From assembly GCA_903813345.2 (NCBI GenBank), contig CAIIXF020000011.1, forward strand, positions 12,062,842-12,126,841: DNA of 64,000 nucleotides. Reading direction: 5' to 3'. Shown in pieces: positions 12,168 to 23,233 of this stretch. The translations under genes were made by a program, and so were the position numbers. The notes under the pieces are model-generated. The model ran no database searches. It had not been told where the DNA came from and saw only the letters and a list, made by a program, of their open reading frames with translations. Source of the DNA: Owenia fusiformis (lineage: Eukaryota; Annelida; Polychaeta; Sabellida; Oweniidae). Position 1 is the stretch's first letter. The number at the start of each line of letters is the position of its first letter.

Positions 12168-13160
12168 CAAGAATTTTACAAGTTATGGGAACAGTCATTT
12201 GAAAATTCTTATTGTATTTTTGCAGACCCCATTAATGAAAATGAAGTTATAGATAGCATAGCTACATATACAAACAATAAAGCACCTGGTCATGATATGG
12301 TAACAGTTGAGCATCTTAAGTATAGTGATCATAGCTTAACTGATTTGTTATAGATAATATTCAACGCTATGATAAGTCTGTGTTCGATACCAAAAACCTT
12401 TAAAGGGTTCCGATTAGCATCCCGTATAAAAACAATATGGCGGCTCCAGGCGAATCAACTGGATCAGTCCATTTTTAAGAAATAAGGGGAGTTCTGTAAA
12501 ATCCAGTTTATTGAAATTGTCTTTGAGATAAAGTAATCCGTTTATAATGATTTTGAAAACGTTATCCAAAGAGTGATTGCGTTCAATTAATACATGTACA
12601 ACAGCCAATATAAATTCTTGTATTAGAAACCGGTTTGTCTTGCTTTGTTTCATTTGTAGGATATTTCATATGCCAAGCTGTGTGCTATTACGTTATGGGG
12701 AAATTTAGATGCCAATTTTTCCTTATTATACACAAATAGAAGATCCTGAAACTTCACCTATAAATGTGGAATTGATTTGTCAAAATAAAAATCACCCTTT
12801 TATAAATGTGTGACGATCTATAATATACTTATGCTATATAACAGTTAGAGGTGTTGACACAACGACCTCGAACCTGTGAACCCTTGAGTATTATTCCGGG
12901 ATCGGGCCTTTTATACTAAACGGTGAGCAACACCAGAAACGAGCGTTCGATTTGCTAAACGATATGCGTCACCCTTTAAGATTGGGATTATGATTTCTTT
13001 ATTTAAAGGGAAGGGAAAAGACCCTACCGATACAAATAATTTTCGAGTACTCACGCTTACGTTGAAGGCTCATGGTTGTCCACACAGTCTGCAATTTGCC
13101 TATCAGGAAGGCTCATGTAGTCAGTTTACTAGTACACTATTATAACGAAAGACATAGCTT
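12168..13160 (+). pseudogene. LINE reverse transcriptase fragment, interrupted
   Basis: The first segment (12168-12403) has the start of an RT domain: IATYTNNKAPGHDMVTVEHL, a TAG stop near 12351, then IPKTFK. The second segment (from 12980) continues with GIMISLFKGKGKDPTDTNNF and, near 13110, LQFAYQEGSC. Removing the 572-bp insertion with one TTAA copy rejoins both in one frame, which supports the insertion call. The catalytic part of RT is not present, and a foldback element begins at about 13266. Confidence 0.8.
12404..12975. mobile_element. TTAA-flanked 572-bp insertion in the LINE
   Basis: TTAA occurs at 12400-12403 and again at 12976-12979, and the ends read AGGGT...ACCCT, a short inverted repeat. 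TTAA duplication is known for piggyBac- and Kolobok-type transposons. Which family this is cannot be told from 5-bp ends. An accidental 79-codon frame on the minus strand (12414-12653) resembles nothing I know. Confidence 0.75.
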
Positions 13161-13265
13161 ACTCTATACACGGTGGTAGAGTGGATATTTGCATAAATGA
13201 TGATATTTACGATCAGTTCACCATTGAGTGTGCTACATCTCTCTATCATTTAGACAGTTACTTTA

Positions 13266-13830
13266 AGGTGCTATGGAAGTTAACAGGAAATGACAAAACA
13301 GGAAGTGTCAACTTTTTTTGCATTTTTAGACATTTTTTGAACAAAGATAACAGAGTTGTGTTTTGACCTCCAGTCGATTCAACTAGTTCCAAATACCATT
13401 TACAGGTCCAGGATCACAATGTGCAGGGTCAGAATGACCCTAAACATGATGAAATAACCTTTTTAGCCCTTTGAAAGTGTGACTGAAAAAAAGCTAAAAG
13501 TAGGAGCTAGGGAAGGTCACTGAACAGAATCTTTTGAATTTTTCAGAAAATGTGCCCAATATAATGCTCTAACTGATACAATCTTTGAAACTTTAGAAAA
13601 TTGTCTTAAACAAAAATGGCAGTCATAAAAAGGAAAATAAATCGCTTTTAAAATCAGATTTTTCATTTTTTTTCTTTTTCCATGAATGATATCAAATTTT
13701 CAAAGATTGTATCATTTAGAGCAATATATTGGGCACATTTTCTGAAAAATTCAAAAGATTCTGTTCAGTGACCTTTCCTACCCTCCTACTTTTAGCTTTT
13801 AGCTAATTAAATTAAAGCCGTGACTATGGA
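13266..13830. mobile_element. Foldback element, copy 1 (AACAGAGTT...GACCTCCA family)
   Basis: The left part contains ACAGGAAATGACAAAACAGG and TTTTGAACAAAGATAACAGA. The interior is a large inverted repeat: GAACAGAATCTTTTGAATTT near 13523 pairs with its complement near 13752, and CAATCTTTGAAACTTT pairs near 13700. The same sequence occurs complete at about 46190-47275 and as a single arm at 16692-16800. No protein is encoded. Confidence 0.75.
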
Positions 13831-15280
13831 TCTCCAGTGATCATTGGAAGTTTACAATTATGGATCTTGGACATACATGTATTCAGTGATAATTTGAAGC
13901 TGATATCTTTTGATCTTCAACATATTAAGAGATCAATGAAAGCCGAGAACCATGGATCACATGAAAACTTGTAGATAGAGTAAATCACGATTGACACAAA
14001 ACATTATTTATTCTTTGTTAAATAAAGGTTTACAATTTTACTTTGGCATATCAACAAGGCCTTCTAGTTGCATTTCAGTAGACTTTAGAGAAATCAAATT
14101 GGAAAGGATGAGTCTGGATATATATGCCCTTTTGGTCCCTCGGTTAAATGTATGTGAAATATGATTTTTATAACTGTCCTAGTTATATTTGTTAAGTATA
14201 TGTACTTTTTCATGAGTTTTGATGCATAATTAACCCCCTGCTGAGAGTCAAAATAAGTATCCTAACAGAAAACAAATAAGCATGATCATAGAAAAAACAC
14301 TAATTGCAACATGTATGACATGTAAAATAGAAATAACTCAAAAGACCCATGAAGAATTATAAAAAGAAATTCATATTTTTGAAATATATTTAAGGATTGA
14401 ATTTTTTTCACTTCAATCCTTCAATTTTTGAATTTCCCGCCAGTTTAATTTGAAGGGGGAAAAACAAGATGGCTGCAATTTGATGTAAGAAATATCAGAA
14501 AAAAGTTGCTGGACTTTTAGTTTTCACAATGAGCACAGTTTTCCGGTTTGAGTTTTTTGACTGATTCGGACTCTTCATCAGCAGGGTCATGTATAGAGAT
14601 TATAAAATTGAAACCAAAATGTTGTGCTCAGCATGAATTGGACTGAAATATGTATAATTTCACCAACAAAAGTGTCAAAACTGGATGCTCAGTGACTTTG
14701 AGTGACTACAATCCCTTGATTACTCAGATAAATACCAATTTACTTATCAAAAAATACCATTCAATGTCTATACAAACAAAGTAAGCAATGTTTTGGAGGA
14801 TATGTTTCAAATTTTTAGTATAAACTATTCATTTAGTATTTGCACTTGAATCTTTTTCAACTGTGGCAATGTCATATGCATTCTCTTTGATGCCAATATT
14901 CTTCATTTATTGTGATACAAATTGATATCTTTGTACTCTCAGAAGAAGAAGAAGATATTGAAGTTTAATAATATGTGTGATTGAGTTGGTTTTTCAGACA
15001 TTACAATTTTCAATATTTTCAAAGTCGATATCCAGACTCATTCCCAGACTCCTCCTTTCTACTGAACGTATTACTTCAACTGTGTTCAATAGATTAAAAA
15101 ACGCACACATCATCAATATTTTCAAAAACTGAGAACTCTTTGTAAACAGGAAATCCATCGTTTATGCCACCTTTTAGCAGATTAAGGAAGAAGAAGTAAA
15201 CACAAAATATTAATCATTTTTATTGTACACATGTTTATATATATATTTTTGGTTTTTGGTAGAGTATGTTAGATCACAAT
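13831..15280. other. Non-coding stretch with one dispersed repeat
   Basis: Positions 14247-14360 (starting GAGTCAAAATAAGTATCC) recur at about 16579-16689 with small differences. A GAAGAAGAAGAAG run lies near 14942. From 15060 the sequence resembles 1730-2110. No gene was recognised. Confidence 0.5.
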
Positions 15281-15289
15281 TTTTCAACA

Positions 15290-16215
15290 CACAATATGCA
15301 ATTACAGTCAATCACACGATAGAGTCATTGGTGGTGCCACTGAAGAGTATGATAATGTTTTTCTCTCAAGGGTAGGGATTACAAACAATATATAACCGCA
15401 GTCCATAAGTTAATTTCTCGCTATAGTCTATGTAGATTATTAAAGTCAAGAGTGCAATTATGTTGTTCTCTTCAAGTTAAGGATTGCACACAATATGTAA
15501 TATGAGTCCATAACTAAGTTCTTTCACCATTAAAGGTGGAAGGTAGCTAAGTTACAGAGTCATTAGTGCTGCACACAAGAGTATGATCATGTTGCTCTCT
15601 CTCTCTACAAAGTAAAGGATTGCACACAATATGTAATTCCAGTCCATAGCTAAGTTCCACCACCATTGCAGTCTAGAGTCAGAGTCGGGGTGCCACACAA
15701 GAGTCTGATAAGGTTGTTCACTTCAATGTAAGGATTGCACAAAAGTAATCGAAGTCCATAACTAAGCTCTGCCTACCACCGTTATAGTCTAAGTAACAGA
15801 TTCATTAGTGATGCCACACAAGAGTACGATAATGTTGTTCTATCCAAGGTGAAGATTGCACACAATATGTAATCACAGTCAAAAACGAAGTTCCACCACC
15901 ATTAAAGTCTCGATAACAGAGTCCATTGTGGTGCATACAAGAGCACGATAATGTTGTTCTCTCCAAGGTAAGGATTGCACATATGTGAACACAATCCATA
16001 ACTAAGTTCCTCCACTATTGTAGTCTTGGTAATAGAGTCATTAAGGGTGCCACAGAAGAGTACGATAATGATGTTCCCTCTAACGTAAGGATTACACACA
16101 ATATAAATCGCCAGTACATGTATGTCCCACCACCATTGTAGTTTAGGTGACATTGTCATCAGTAGTGCCACACGAAAGTATGGTAATGTTGTTCTCTCCA
16201 AGGAACAGATCACAG
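15290..16215. repeat. Degenerate ~118-bp tandem repeat
   Basis: The phrase GGATTGCACACAATATG, or a close variant, recurs near 15376, 15483, 15618, 15731, 15853, 15971 and 16089. Each is preceded by ATGTTGTTCTCTCCAAGGTA and followed by AGTCCATAACTAAGTTC-like sequence. That gives roughly seven to eight copies of about 107-135 bp. Minus-strand open frames here are produced by the repeat. A single related copy lies near 2106. Confidence 0.85.
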
Positions 16216-16280
16216 AACTGAAAGTAGATAAAATGAGGGAAATCAACAATTATTTAACTTTTCAGAGATGAGTATGTTTT

Positions 16281-16385
16281 ACCATGGGCTTTCAACTAAA
16301 AAAGCCCATGGTTTTACTAATCACTTAAGGAAACAAGTCATTCACAATAACATGCCCTGTTACATTTTACATGTTATTGTGAATG
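16281..16385. repeat. Two adjacent short hairpins
   Basis: Hairpin 1 (16281-16312) has 12-bp arms ACCATGGGCTTT. Hairpin 2 (16339-16385) has perfect 16-bp arms CATTCACAATAACATG. Both are AT-rich, just left of the tandem array. Confidence 0.7.
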
Positions 16386-16691
16386 TGTAACACCAGAGGC
16401 CAATTTAACATTTAATTAATTTAAAACGCTTTCAACAAAATGAAATTTGGCAAAATCAAAAGCTTACAAGATAACATTTAGTTATCAAGACCATTTTGAA
16501 AGTATCCAACACCAAAGTGGAAAACGAAACTGAGGCTTAGAATAAAGGTATATTCCAGACCAAAAAACATTATCAAGAGAGTCAAAATAAGTATCCAAAC
16601 AGAAAATAAATAATCATTATCGTAGAAAAAACACCAATGGCAACATGTATGACATATGAAGTAAAAATAACTTAAAACCCCATGAAGAATT

Positions 16692-16800
16692 AAGGTGCAG
16701 TGGTACTTAAAAGGGAATGACAAAACAGGAAGTGACAAAAAATGTGGCATTTTTTGACATTCTTTGAACAAAGATAGCAGAGTTCTGTTTTGACCTCCAC
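16692..16800. repeat. Single arm of the GACCTCCA foldback, at the array edge
   Basis: The sequence matches the terminal arm of the foldbacks at 13266 and 46190 (TGCAGTGGTACTTAA, TGACAAAACAGGAAGTGACA, GAACAAAGATAGCAGAGTTC). It breaks off at the point where the 19-bp minisatellite begins, so the array boundary coincides with a truncated mobile element. Confidence 0.75.
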
Positions 16801-16817
16801 TGAACTGAACAGAATCA

Positions 16818-17440
16818 CACATCTTCCAGTGGCTTGCTCATCTTCCAGTGGTTTGCTCATCTTCCAGAGGGTCGCTCATCTTCCAGTGGATTGCTCATCT
16901 TTCAGTGGCTGGCTCATCTTCCAGTGGCGTGCTCATCTTCCAGAGGCGTGCTCATTTTCCAAGGGGTGGATCATCTAGCGGTTGGATCATCTTCAAGGTT
17001 GCTCTTCTTCCACCAGATAGATCATCTTCAACTGGGAACTTGGTTTCCAATGGGTGACTTGTTTTGCAGTGTGTGGCTTGACTTCAAGTGGATCATCTTC
17101 AAGCGGGTGGATCATCTTCAAGCAGGTAGCTCATCTTCCAATGGAGGGATCATTTTCTAGAGGATAGCTTGCTTTCCAATGGGTAACTGGGCTTGCTCAT
17201 CTTCCAGTGAGTTGCTCATCTTCCAGTGAGTTGCTCATATCCAGGGAGTTGCTCATCTTCCAGCGGGTGAATTATCTTCCAGCGTGTGGATCATCTTCCA
17301 GTGGTTGGATCATCTTCTAGCAGTTTGATCATCTTCAAGGTTGCCATCTTCCACCAGATAGATCATCTTCAATTCTGGAGCTTGGCTTTCCAATGGGCGA
17401 CTTGTCTTGCAGTGTGTGGCTTCCAGTGTGTGGCTCAGGA
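16818..17440. repeat. Minisatellite block 0 (degenerate left edge)
   Basis: 19-bp units of the type GTTGCTCATCTTCCAGTGG are mixed with GTGGATCATCTTCAAGCGG variants and broken units. It is more diverged than the interior blocks. Open frames in all three plus frames result from the repeat. Confidence 0.85.
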
Positions 17441-17521
17441 GCTAGTGGGCTGATCACCTCCAAGCTAAAGGTAAATCTGGAAGAAATATTGTACATTAGG
17501 AAATAAAAATACTGTACTTAC

Positions 17522-17705
17522 TTGAACCCCACATCCTAGAGATATATCTTCCATCACAGACAGTGCTTCTTCAGCAACACACAGATATCACCAGAATAAC
17601 AATATATGAAGATACAGACGCTGCAGGCAGATGGTGTATATTGTAGTTACTCTCATAAACTCCTCGGAAAAACAGAAGCTTATCTTCAGGGGAAGAGGAG
17701 TGCAT
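17522..17705 (-). pseudogene. Degenerate exon A (relic of the array gene's last exon), unit 1
   Basis: On the minus strand an acceptor GTATGTACTTTCAG precedes ATGCAC, and a donor TTCAA/GTAAGTACAG ends the segment. The middle, CATCTGCCTGCAGCGTCTG, aligns base for base with CAGCTGTTTGCAGTGTTTG of the array gene's terminal exon, but all three frames contain stops. It is therefore a decayed copy of that exon with intact-looking splice sites. It could serve as a non-coding exon of the next gene copy. Equivalent segments begin near 22225, 27017, 32560 and 37230 in the other units. Confidence 0.6.
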
Positions 17706-18209
17706 CTGAAAGTACATACAAAATAGGAAAAGCTTAGCAGTGGTTTCAATTTTCAACAAGGTTTCAGTGATCAAGACACTATAATAACAGGTGGAGGAGG
17801 GAATACGAATCTCCAGTGAGATCATCTTTCAGCAGGTTGATCATCTTCCACCAGGTGGATCATCTTCCAGCTGATGGGTCATCTTTCAGGGAGTAGTTTG
17901 TCTTCAGATGAGTGGCTTGACTTTCAGCAGATGGCTTGTAATCTGGTAGAATGCTCGTATTGCAGGAGCTGGCTAATATTCTAGTGGGTGCCTCATCTTC
18001 CAGTGGATGGCTGGTCTTCAAATGATTTTTTTTATCTTTTTGAGGGTGGTTCCTCTTCCAGAGGATGGATAATCTTCCAGACGGCATTTTCTGTTCCAGT
18101 TGGTTACTTGGCTTCCAGTTTGTGGCTTAGATTCTAGTGGGCTGATCACCCCCATGCTAAAGGCAAATCTGAAATACTCTAAATTTGGAAATAAAACTTC
18201 TGTACTTAC

Positions 18210-18395
18210 TTGAGCAGGATCCTAGAGACTTTTCTCATCTTGAACAAAGCTACTGCAGTCGCAAAATGACATCACCAGAACAACAACATTTTATGTAGGT
18301 ACAGGTGCTAAAGACACAAGCTCCTTATTGTAGTTACGCTTTGAACCATCTCAGAAAGGGTAGACGTTTCTACCTCCAGGGTAAGAGAAGTGCAT
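18210..18395 (-). pseudogene. Degenerate exon B (relic of the array gene's last exon), unit 1
   Basis: It has the same architecture as exon A: acceptor ACTTACAG before ATGCAC and donor CTCAA/GTAAGTACAG. It aligns with exon A through GTAACTACAATA and CTGTACCTACATAAAATGTT. Stops occur in all frames. In copy 2 it starts at 22913. The upstream intron phrase GTCAGCAATGATTTAA is shared with the true last exon, which supports common origin. Confidence 0.6.
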
Positions 18396-18715
18396 CTGTA
18401 AGTACCTGTAAAATATGAAGTCAGCAATGATTTAAATTTTGATTTGTAGTTACAATGCCAAAATGATCGAGCCACTTTACAGGCGGAGGAGGGAATGCAA
18501 GGCATTCCTTTTATTGATCCTAGTAAATATCTCTTGGCCTTGTACCCCTCCCGGCTCAAGATTTACATCATCAAATCAACTAACTGCCTGAACAGAAGTA
18601 TCTCTGTAGAACATGAATTAAAATTATGTTTTTGAATATTGAATTGCCCCCACCCCCAAGACCAATATAATGAATAGTTTTATTTATCTTTTGATATGTA
18701 AAGCCAACATACACA

Positions 18716-21220
18716 TTATCTCCACATTTGCTCTACACTATAGCTACCCTCGTCCACGTGGGTGTAACGTTCCTGTTGTTTCTTTAGTTGCAGACACCTA
18801 TTAGTACAAGCAATAGCAACATGCTTTGTAGATACAAACACTGCAAACAGCTGACCCAAATCATTGATCCACTCCAAAACATCACAACCAGGGTAGAAAT
18901 TGTTATGACCTGAAAGTACTAAAAAAAAGGAAAAAAGTCAGCAATGATTTGACTTTTTTCCTTAAAAGAAATGAGTAAATATACCCATCTCACTGAAATG
19001 GCCATTTTCAGATATGAGTACATTTACATATTACTTTTAAGAGAATGCATGAACATGCAAAATGTCACCACTGGCCATGTGTTAAAGATGCATTTAGTTC
19101 CAGTAAGCCGAACACTAACTGATTACTGCCATCAAGAAGTTTCGTCCACTCACCAGTTTGAGAATATAACAATATGTCAACACTCTGTAGTGACATAAAA
19201 GTCAAATCATTGCCCAGTAAGTACAGTTGATTAAAAACTATAAACAAAAATCATAGCATTACTGAATTAATGGTCAAATTGTTGCTTTAAAAGCTAGCAT
19301 TATAATATTCAAATGATCAAGACCAAATTGATAGAACTAGAAATATTTTGTTGGTATAAGTCTCAGAATGAAAATTACCAAACACATGCAAACAGAACCA
19401 TTGTTCCCTGTGTTGCACCCAAGAACCTGCTTTGCTGGAAATACAAAAAATATGCTGTAATACTTGTTAAACTTAATATAACAATTTACATAAATTGCCC
19501 AAAATTAAAATCGAACAGAATGGGAGGGATGGAGTAAGGTAGTAATATATCTTAACTAAGTAATAAAATATTGCTTCCAGCTGTTCCCTGTGTGGCTGCT
19601 ACCAAGGTCATTCTTCTGGTGGACGTGTGATTCTGTGCAAGGAGAAAATTCATTTATGAGTAACTTCTGCATGAAACAGTAGTAGTTGTAGTCCAGAACA
19701 TTAGTAGTCTTTTATCTTCTTCACAACACCTACATTGAGAAAATGATTTAATTGACTACCTTAACTCCAAAGCATGCAAGGGATTATCATTTATTGCAAA
19801 AAATAACCTTAAAAATCTGAACAAGTCACCTTTGTCAATCAGAGTCTAGATCATAAATACCTAGACGGTTGATTGCTTTTTGGACCAAAACATGGTCGCA
19901 TTTACACTGACCTCAAAACAAGAAAAAAACAAGTTAAATTGAAAAATTGATGAAAGTTAAGATCATCTACCAACTCGCACTAAAAAAGAGAATGGAAGTC
20001 GAAAACTGAGATTAACATACTAAGGTATGTTAAGTCTCAGGTGAAAATGAGTTTACAAAAAAAAATATGAAGACAATATTTTCCAAATATGGCACACGTC
20101 TCTTCCATTTTGATATAAACCAGGTGGATTCCATTATTCTTTCATTTCAGAACATAGAATCTGTTAGGAAGCTTTCAGGCCAACACACCTTAACAAAGGA
20201 TCAAACAATGGGTGACCATCCCTTCGCTCATGTCGTATGCTGTCTAGAGAGATTAAGAAGAATAACAAGAATGACATCCTCGGCCATGCATAATTAGGAT
20301 ACATCACATTAAAAAGATGAAATACAAGACCATACCACTATCAATTCCCAATAGTATCTTTACTGTAACACTGATAAGCAATGTCTACCTACCTAAAGAG
20401 TGCAAGGTAACATGTATCAACCCCGAGGCCATTCCGTACAGATCCAAGTGGAATCTTGCTGCGTCCTCACAAGATCTCTGGATCACACTATATCCGTCAT
20501 AGCCAACTACTAACATTACAATACCAGCAAGTAAAAATGAGTGGACCTTCACCAGAGATCGACAATACCCCTCCAGAACGACCCAATGCATGCCGGCACC
20601 ACAGAATGCATTGAAGAAAGAAAATTCAGAATACCTCCTCCTGGTGGGTGCAAGACCCATCATTTTCACTCGCAAGTAAAGAATGTTTTCGCCAGCCATC
20701 AGAATATAGGCGAAACAAAGAACCAAGCTCAACAATAAGAATCCAACATGGAAACTGTTGGTCGGGACTTACAAGGAATCGATACCTGAAACCCATGCAT
20801 CCAGAGATTGATAGACACTGATCATCAGAATCACAGTGGAGGTACTACGAGGAACATCAAACGGTATGACCGAGTAAACCAGAGCTCTCAATGCAATGGA
20901 TCAGAATGACCCATGCTCAACAATGCCATTCTTAGATATTCCTCAAAATCAATCGGGACAACATAAAACCTGAACAATGGAAGGCCTCCCAACACTTGAT
21001 CCAGTGTTAAGACATGTTTAGCAATCCAGCCTCATAGCAGATTCCAGGTTCCTTCACTCCAGAATAATGGGTTGGCCAACAAAATCCACTGGTTCAATCA
21101 AAATGGAAAGTGTCCCACTAATCCAGAAGAATCGGCCGCTCCTAAATACCATAGAAAACCATAGATGGAAAACATGTCTAGCTGGCAGATGACCCCATAT
21201 GGAATGACTAATAGGATAAC
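18716..21220 (-). pseudogene. Array gene copy 1: multi-exon, putative membrane protein (intact 3' part, damaged 5' part)
   Basis: Product not recognised. Exons on the minus strand are: large exon ending 20393 (donor TTTAG/GTAGGT); 20243-20189; 19729-19665; 19632-19603; 19434-19379; 19184-19154; last exon 18909-18716. Phases agree at every junction, and AATAAA lies at 18684-18679, 32 bp past the stop. The large exon encodes hydrophobic stretches (FLLLSLVLCFAYIL, FLLAGIVMLVVGY), suggesting membrane segments. The last exon encodes DVLEWINDLGQLFAVFVSTK and ends EQMWR. The large exon has an in-frame TAA before VPTNSFHVGFLL, a frameshift near 20888, and further stops upstream (an extra TGA here). 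Either the copy is a pseudogene, or translation starts at the later MAGENILYL and gives about 245 residues. Confidence 0.6.
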
Positions 21221-21293
21221 TCAACAAATTTACTTAACTTAGGTGACAGGATCATCGCGATGAAGCTCATCTTTAGGTAGTGGATTCAAGGAG

Positions 21294-21960
21294 GTGACTC
21301 ATCTTCCAGTGGATGGCTCCTCTTCCAGTGGGTGGCTCCTCTTCCATGGGATTGTTCATCTTCCAGCGCCCAACGGGTGGCTTATCTTGCAGCGGGTGGC
21401 TTATCTTCCAGCGAGTTGCTCCTTTTCCAGCAAGTTGCTCCTCTTCCAGCGAGTTGCTCCTCTTCCAGCGAGTTGCTCATCTTCCAGTGAGTTGCTCCTC
21501 TTCCAGTGAGTTGCTCCTCTTCCAGTGAGTTGCTCCTCTTCCAGTGAGTTGCTCCTCTTCCAATGAGTTGCTTCTCTTCCAGTGAGTTGCTCATCTTCCA
21601 GTGAGTTGCTCATCTTCCAGTGGGTTGCTCCTCTTCCATTGGGTTGTTCATCTTCCAGTGGGTTGCTCATCTTCCAGTGGGTTGCTCATCTTCCAGTGGG
21701 TTGCTCATCTTCCAGTGAGTTGCTCATCTTCTAGATAGTTGCTCATCTTCCAGTGGGTTGCTCATCTTCCAGCGGATGAATTATCTTCCAGCGGGTGGAT
21801 CATCTTCTAGAAGTTTGATCATCTTCAAGGTTGCCATCTTCCACCAGATAGAACATCTTCAACTGGGAACTTGGCTTTCCAATGGGTGACTTGTCTTGCA
21901 GTGTGTGGCTTGCAGTGTGTGGCTTGCAGTGCGTGGCTTCCAGTGTGTGGCTCAGGTGCT
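21294..21960. repeat. Minisatellite block 1
   Basis: About 25 units of 19 bp (consensus GTTGCTCCTCTTCCAGYGA), then degenerate GGTGGATCATCTTC-type units and TGTGTGGCTTGCAG repeats. Because 19 is not a multiple of three, every frame on a strand gives the same periodic peptide. The apparent proteins (SSSELLLFQRVA on plus, SLEEEQLTGRGATHWKR on minus) are therefore not evidence of coding. Confidence 0.95.
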
Positions 21961-23233
21961 AGTGGGCTGATCACCTCCAAGCTAAAGGTAAATCTGGAAG
22001 AAATATTGTACATTAGGAAATAAAAATACTGTACTTACTTGAACCCCACATCCTAGAGATATATCTTCCATCACAGACAGTGCTTCTTCAGCAACACACA
22101 GATATCACCAGAATAACAATATCCTATGAAGATACAGACGCTGCAGACAGATGGTGTATATTGTAGTTACTCTCATAAACTCCTCGGAAAAACAGAAGCT
22201 TATCTTCAGGGGAAGAGGAGTGCATCTGAAAGTACATACAAAATAGGAAAAGCTTAGCAGTGGTTTCAATTTTCAACAAGGTTTCAGTGATCAAGACACT
22301 ATAATAACAGGTGGAGGAGGGAATACGAATCTCCAGTGAGATCATCTTTTAGCAGGTTGATCATCTTCCACCAGGTGGATCATCTTCCAGCTGATGGGTC
22401 ATCTTTCAGGGAGTAGCTTGTCTTCAGATGAGTGGCTTGACTTTCAGCAGATGGCTTGTAATCTGGTAGAATGCTCGTATTCCAGGAGCTGGCTAATATT
22501 CTAGTTGGTGCCTCATCTTCCAGTGGATGGCTGGTCTTCAAATGATTTTTTATCTTTTTGAGGGTGGTTCCTCTTCCAGAGGATGGATAATCTTCCAGAC
22601 GGCATTTTCTGTTCCAGTTGGTTACTTTGCTTCCAGTTTGTGGCTTAGATTCTAGTGGGCTGATCACCCCCATGCTAAAGGCAAATCTGAAATACTCTAA
22701 ATTTGGAAATAAAACTTCTGTACTTACGTGAGCAGGATCCTAGAGACTTTTCTCATCTTGAACAAAGCTACTGCAGTCGCACAATGACATCACCAGAATA
22801 ACAACATTTTATGTAGGTACAGGTGCTAAAGACACAAGCTCCTTATTGTAGTTACGCTTTGAACCATCTCAGAAAGGGTAGACGTTTCTACCTCCAGGGT
22901 AAGAGAAGTGCATCTGTAAGTACCTGTAAAATATGAAGTCAGCAATGATTTAATTTTTGATTTGTAGTTACAATGCCAAAATGATCGAGCCACTTTACAG
23001 GCGGAGGAGGGAATGCAAGGCATTCCTTTTATTGATCCTAGTAAATATCTCTTGGCCTTGTACCCCTCCCGGCTCAAGATTTACATCATCAAATCAACTA
23101 ACTGCCTGAACAGAAGTATCTCTGTAGAACATGAATTAAAATTATGTTTTTGAATATTGAATTGCCCCCACCCCCAAGACCAATATAATGAATAGTTTTA
23201 TTTATCTTTTGATATGTAAAGCCAACATACACA

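Noticed and set aside
18971-19198. Plus-strand 75-residue frame (MSKYTHLTEM...) found five times
   Set aside because: It recurs only because the unit recurs. It lies across introns and exons of the better-supported minus-strand gene and has no domain-like features.
20067-20297. Plus-strand 76-residue frame (MKTIFSKYG...)
   Set aside because: It is antisense to a spliced minus-strand exon (20243-20189) with a strong acceptor, and its repetition follows the unit.
20385-20735. Secretin/adhesion-type or insect odorant-type receptor identity for the array gene
   Set aside because: The hydrophobic pattern suggested seven-helix receptors at first, but no family signature holds across the joined exons, so no family is claimed.
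20730-20780. A 31-bp or 18-bp intron removing the TAA in the large exon
   Set aside because: GT and AG are present (GTATCG or GTAAGT to CAACAG), but such a length is too short for a normal spliceosomal intron.
21294-21775. CRISPR-like regular repeats
   Set aside because: Units are 19 bp, directly adjacent with no unique spacers, and the context is eukaryotic.
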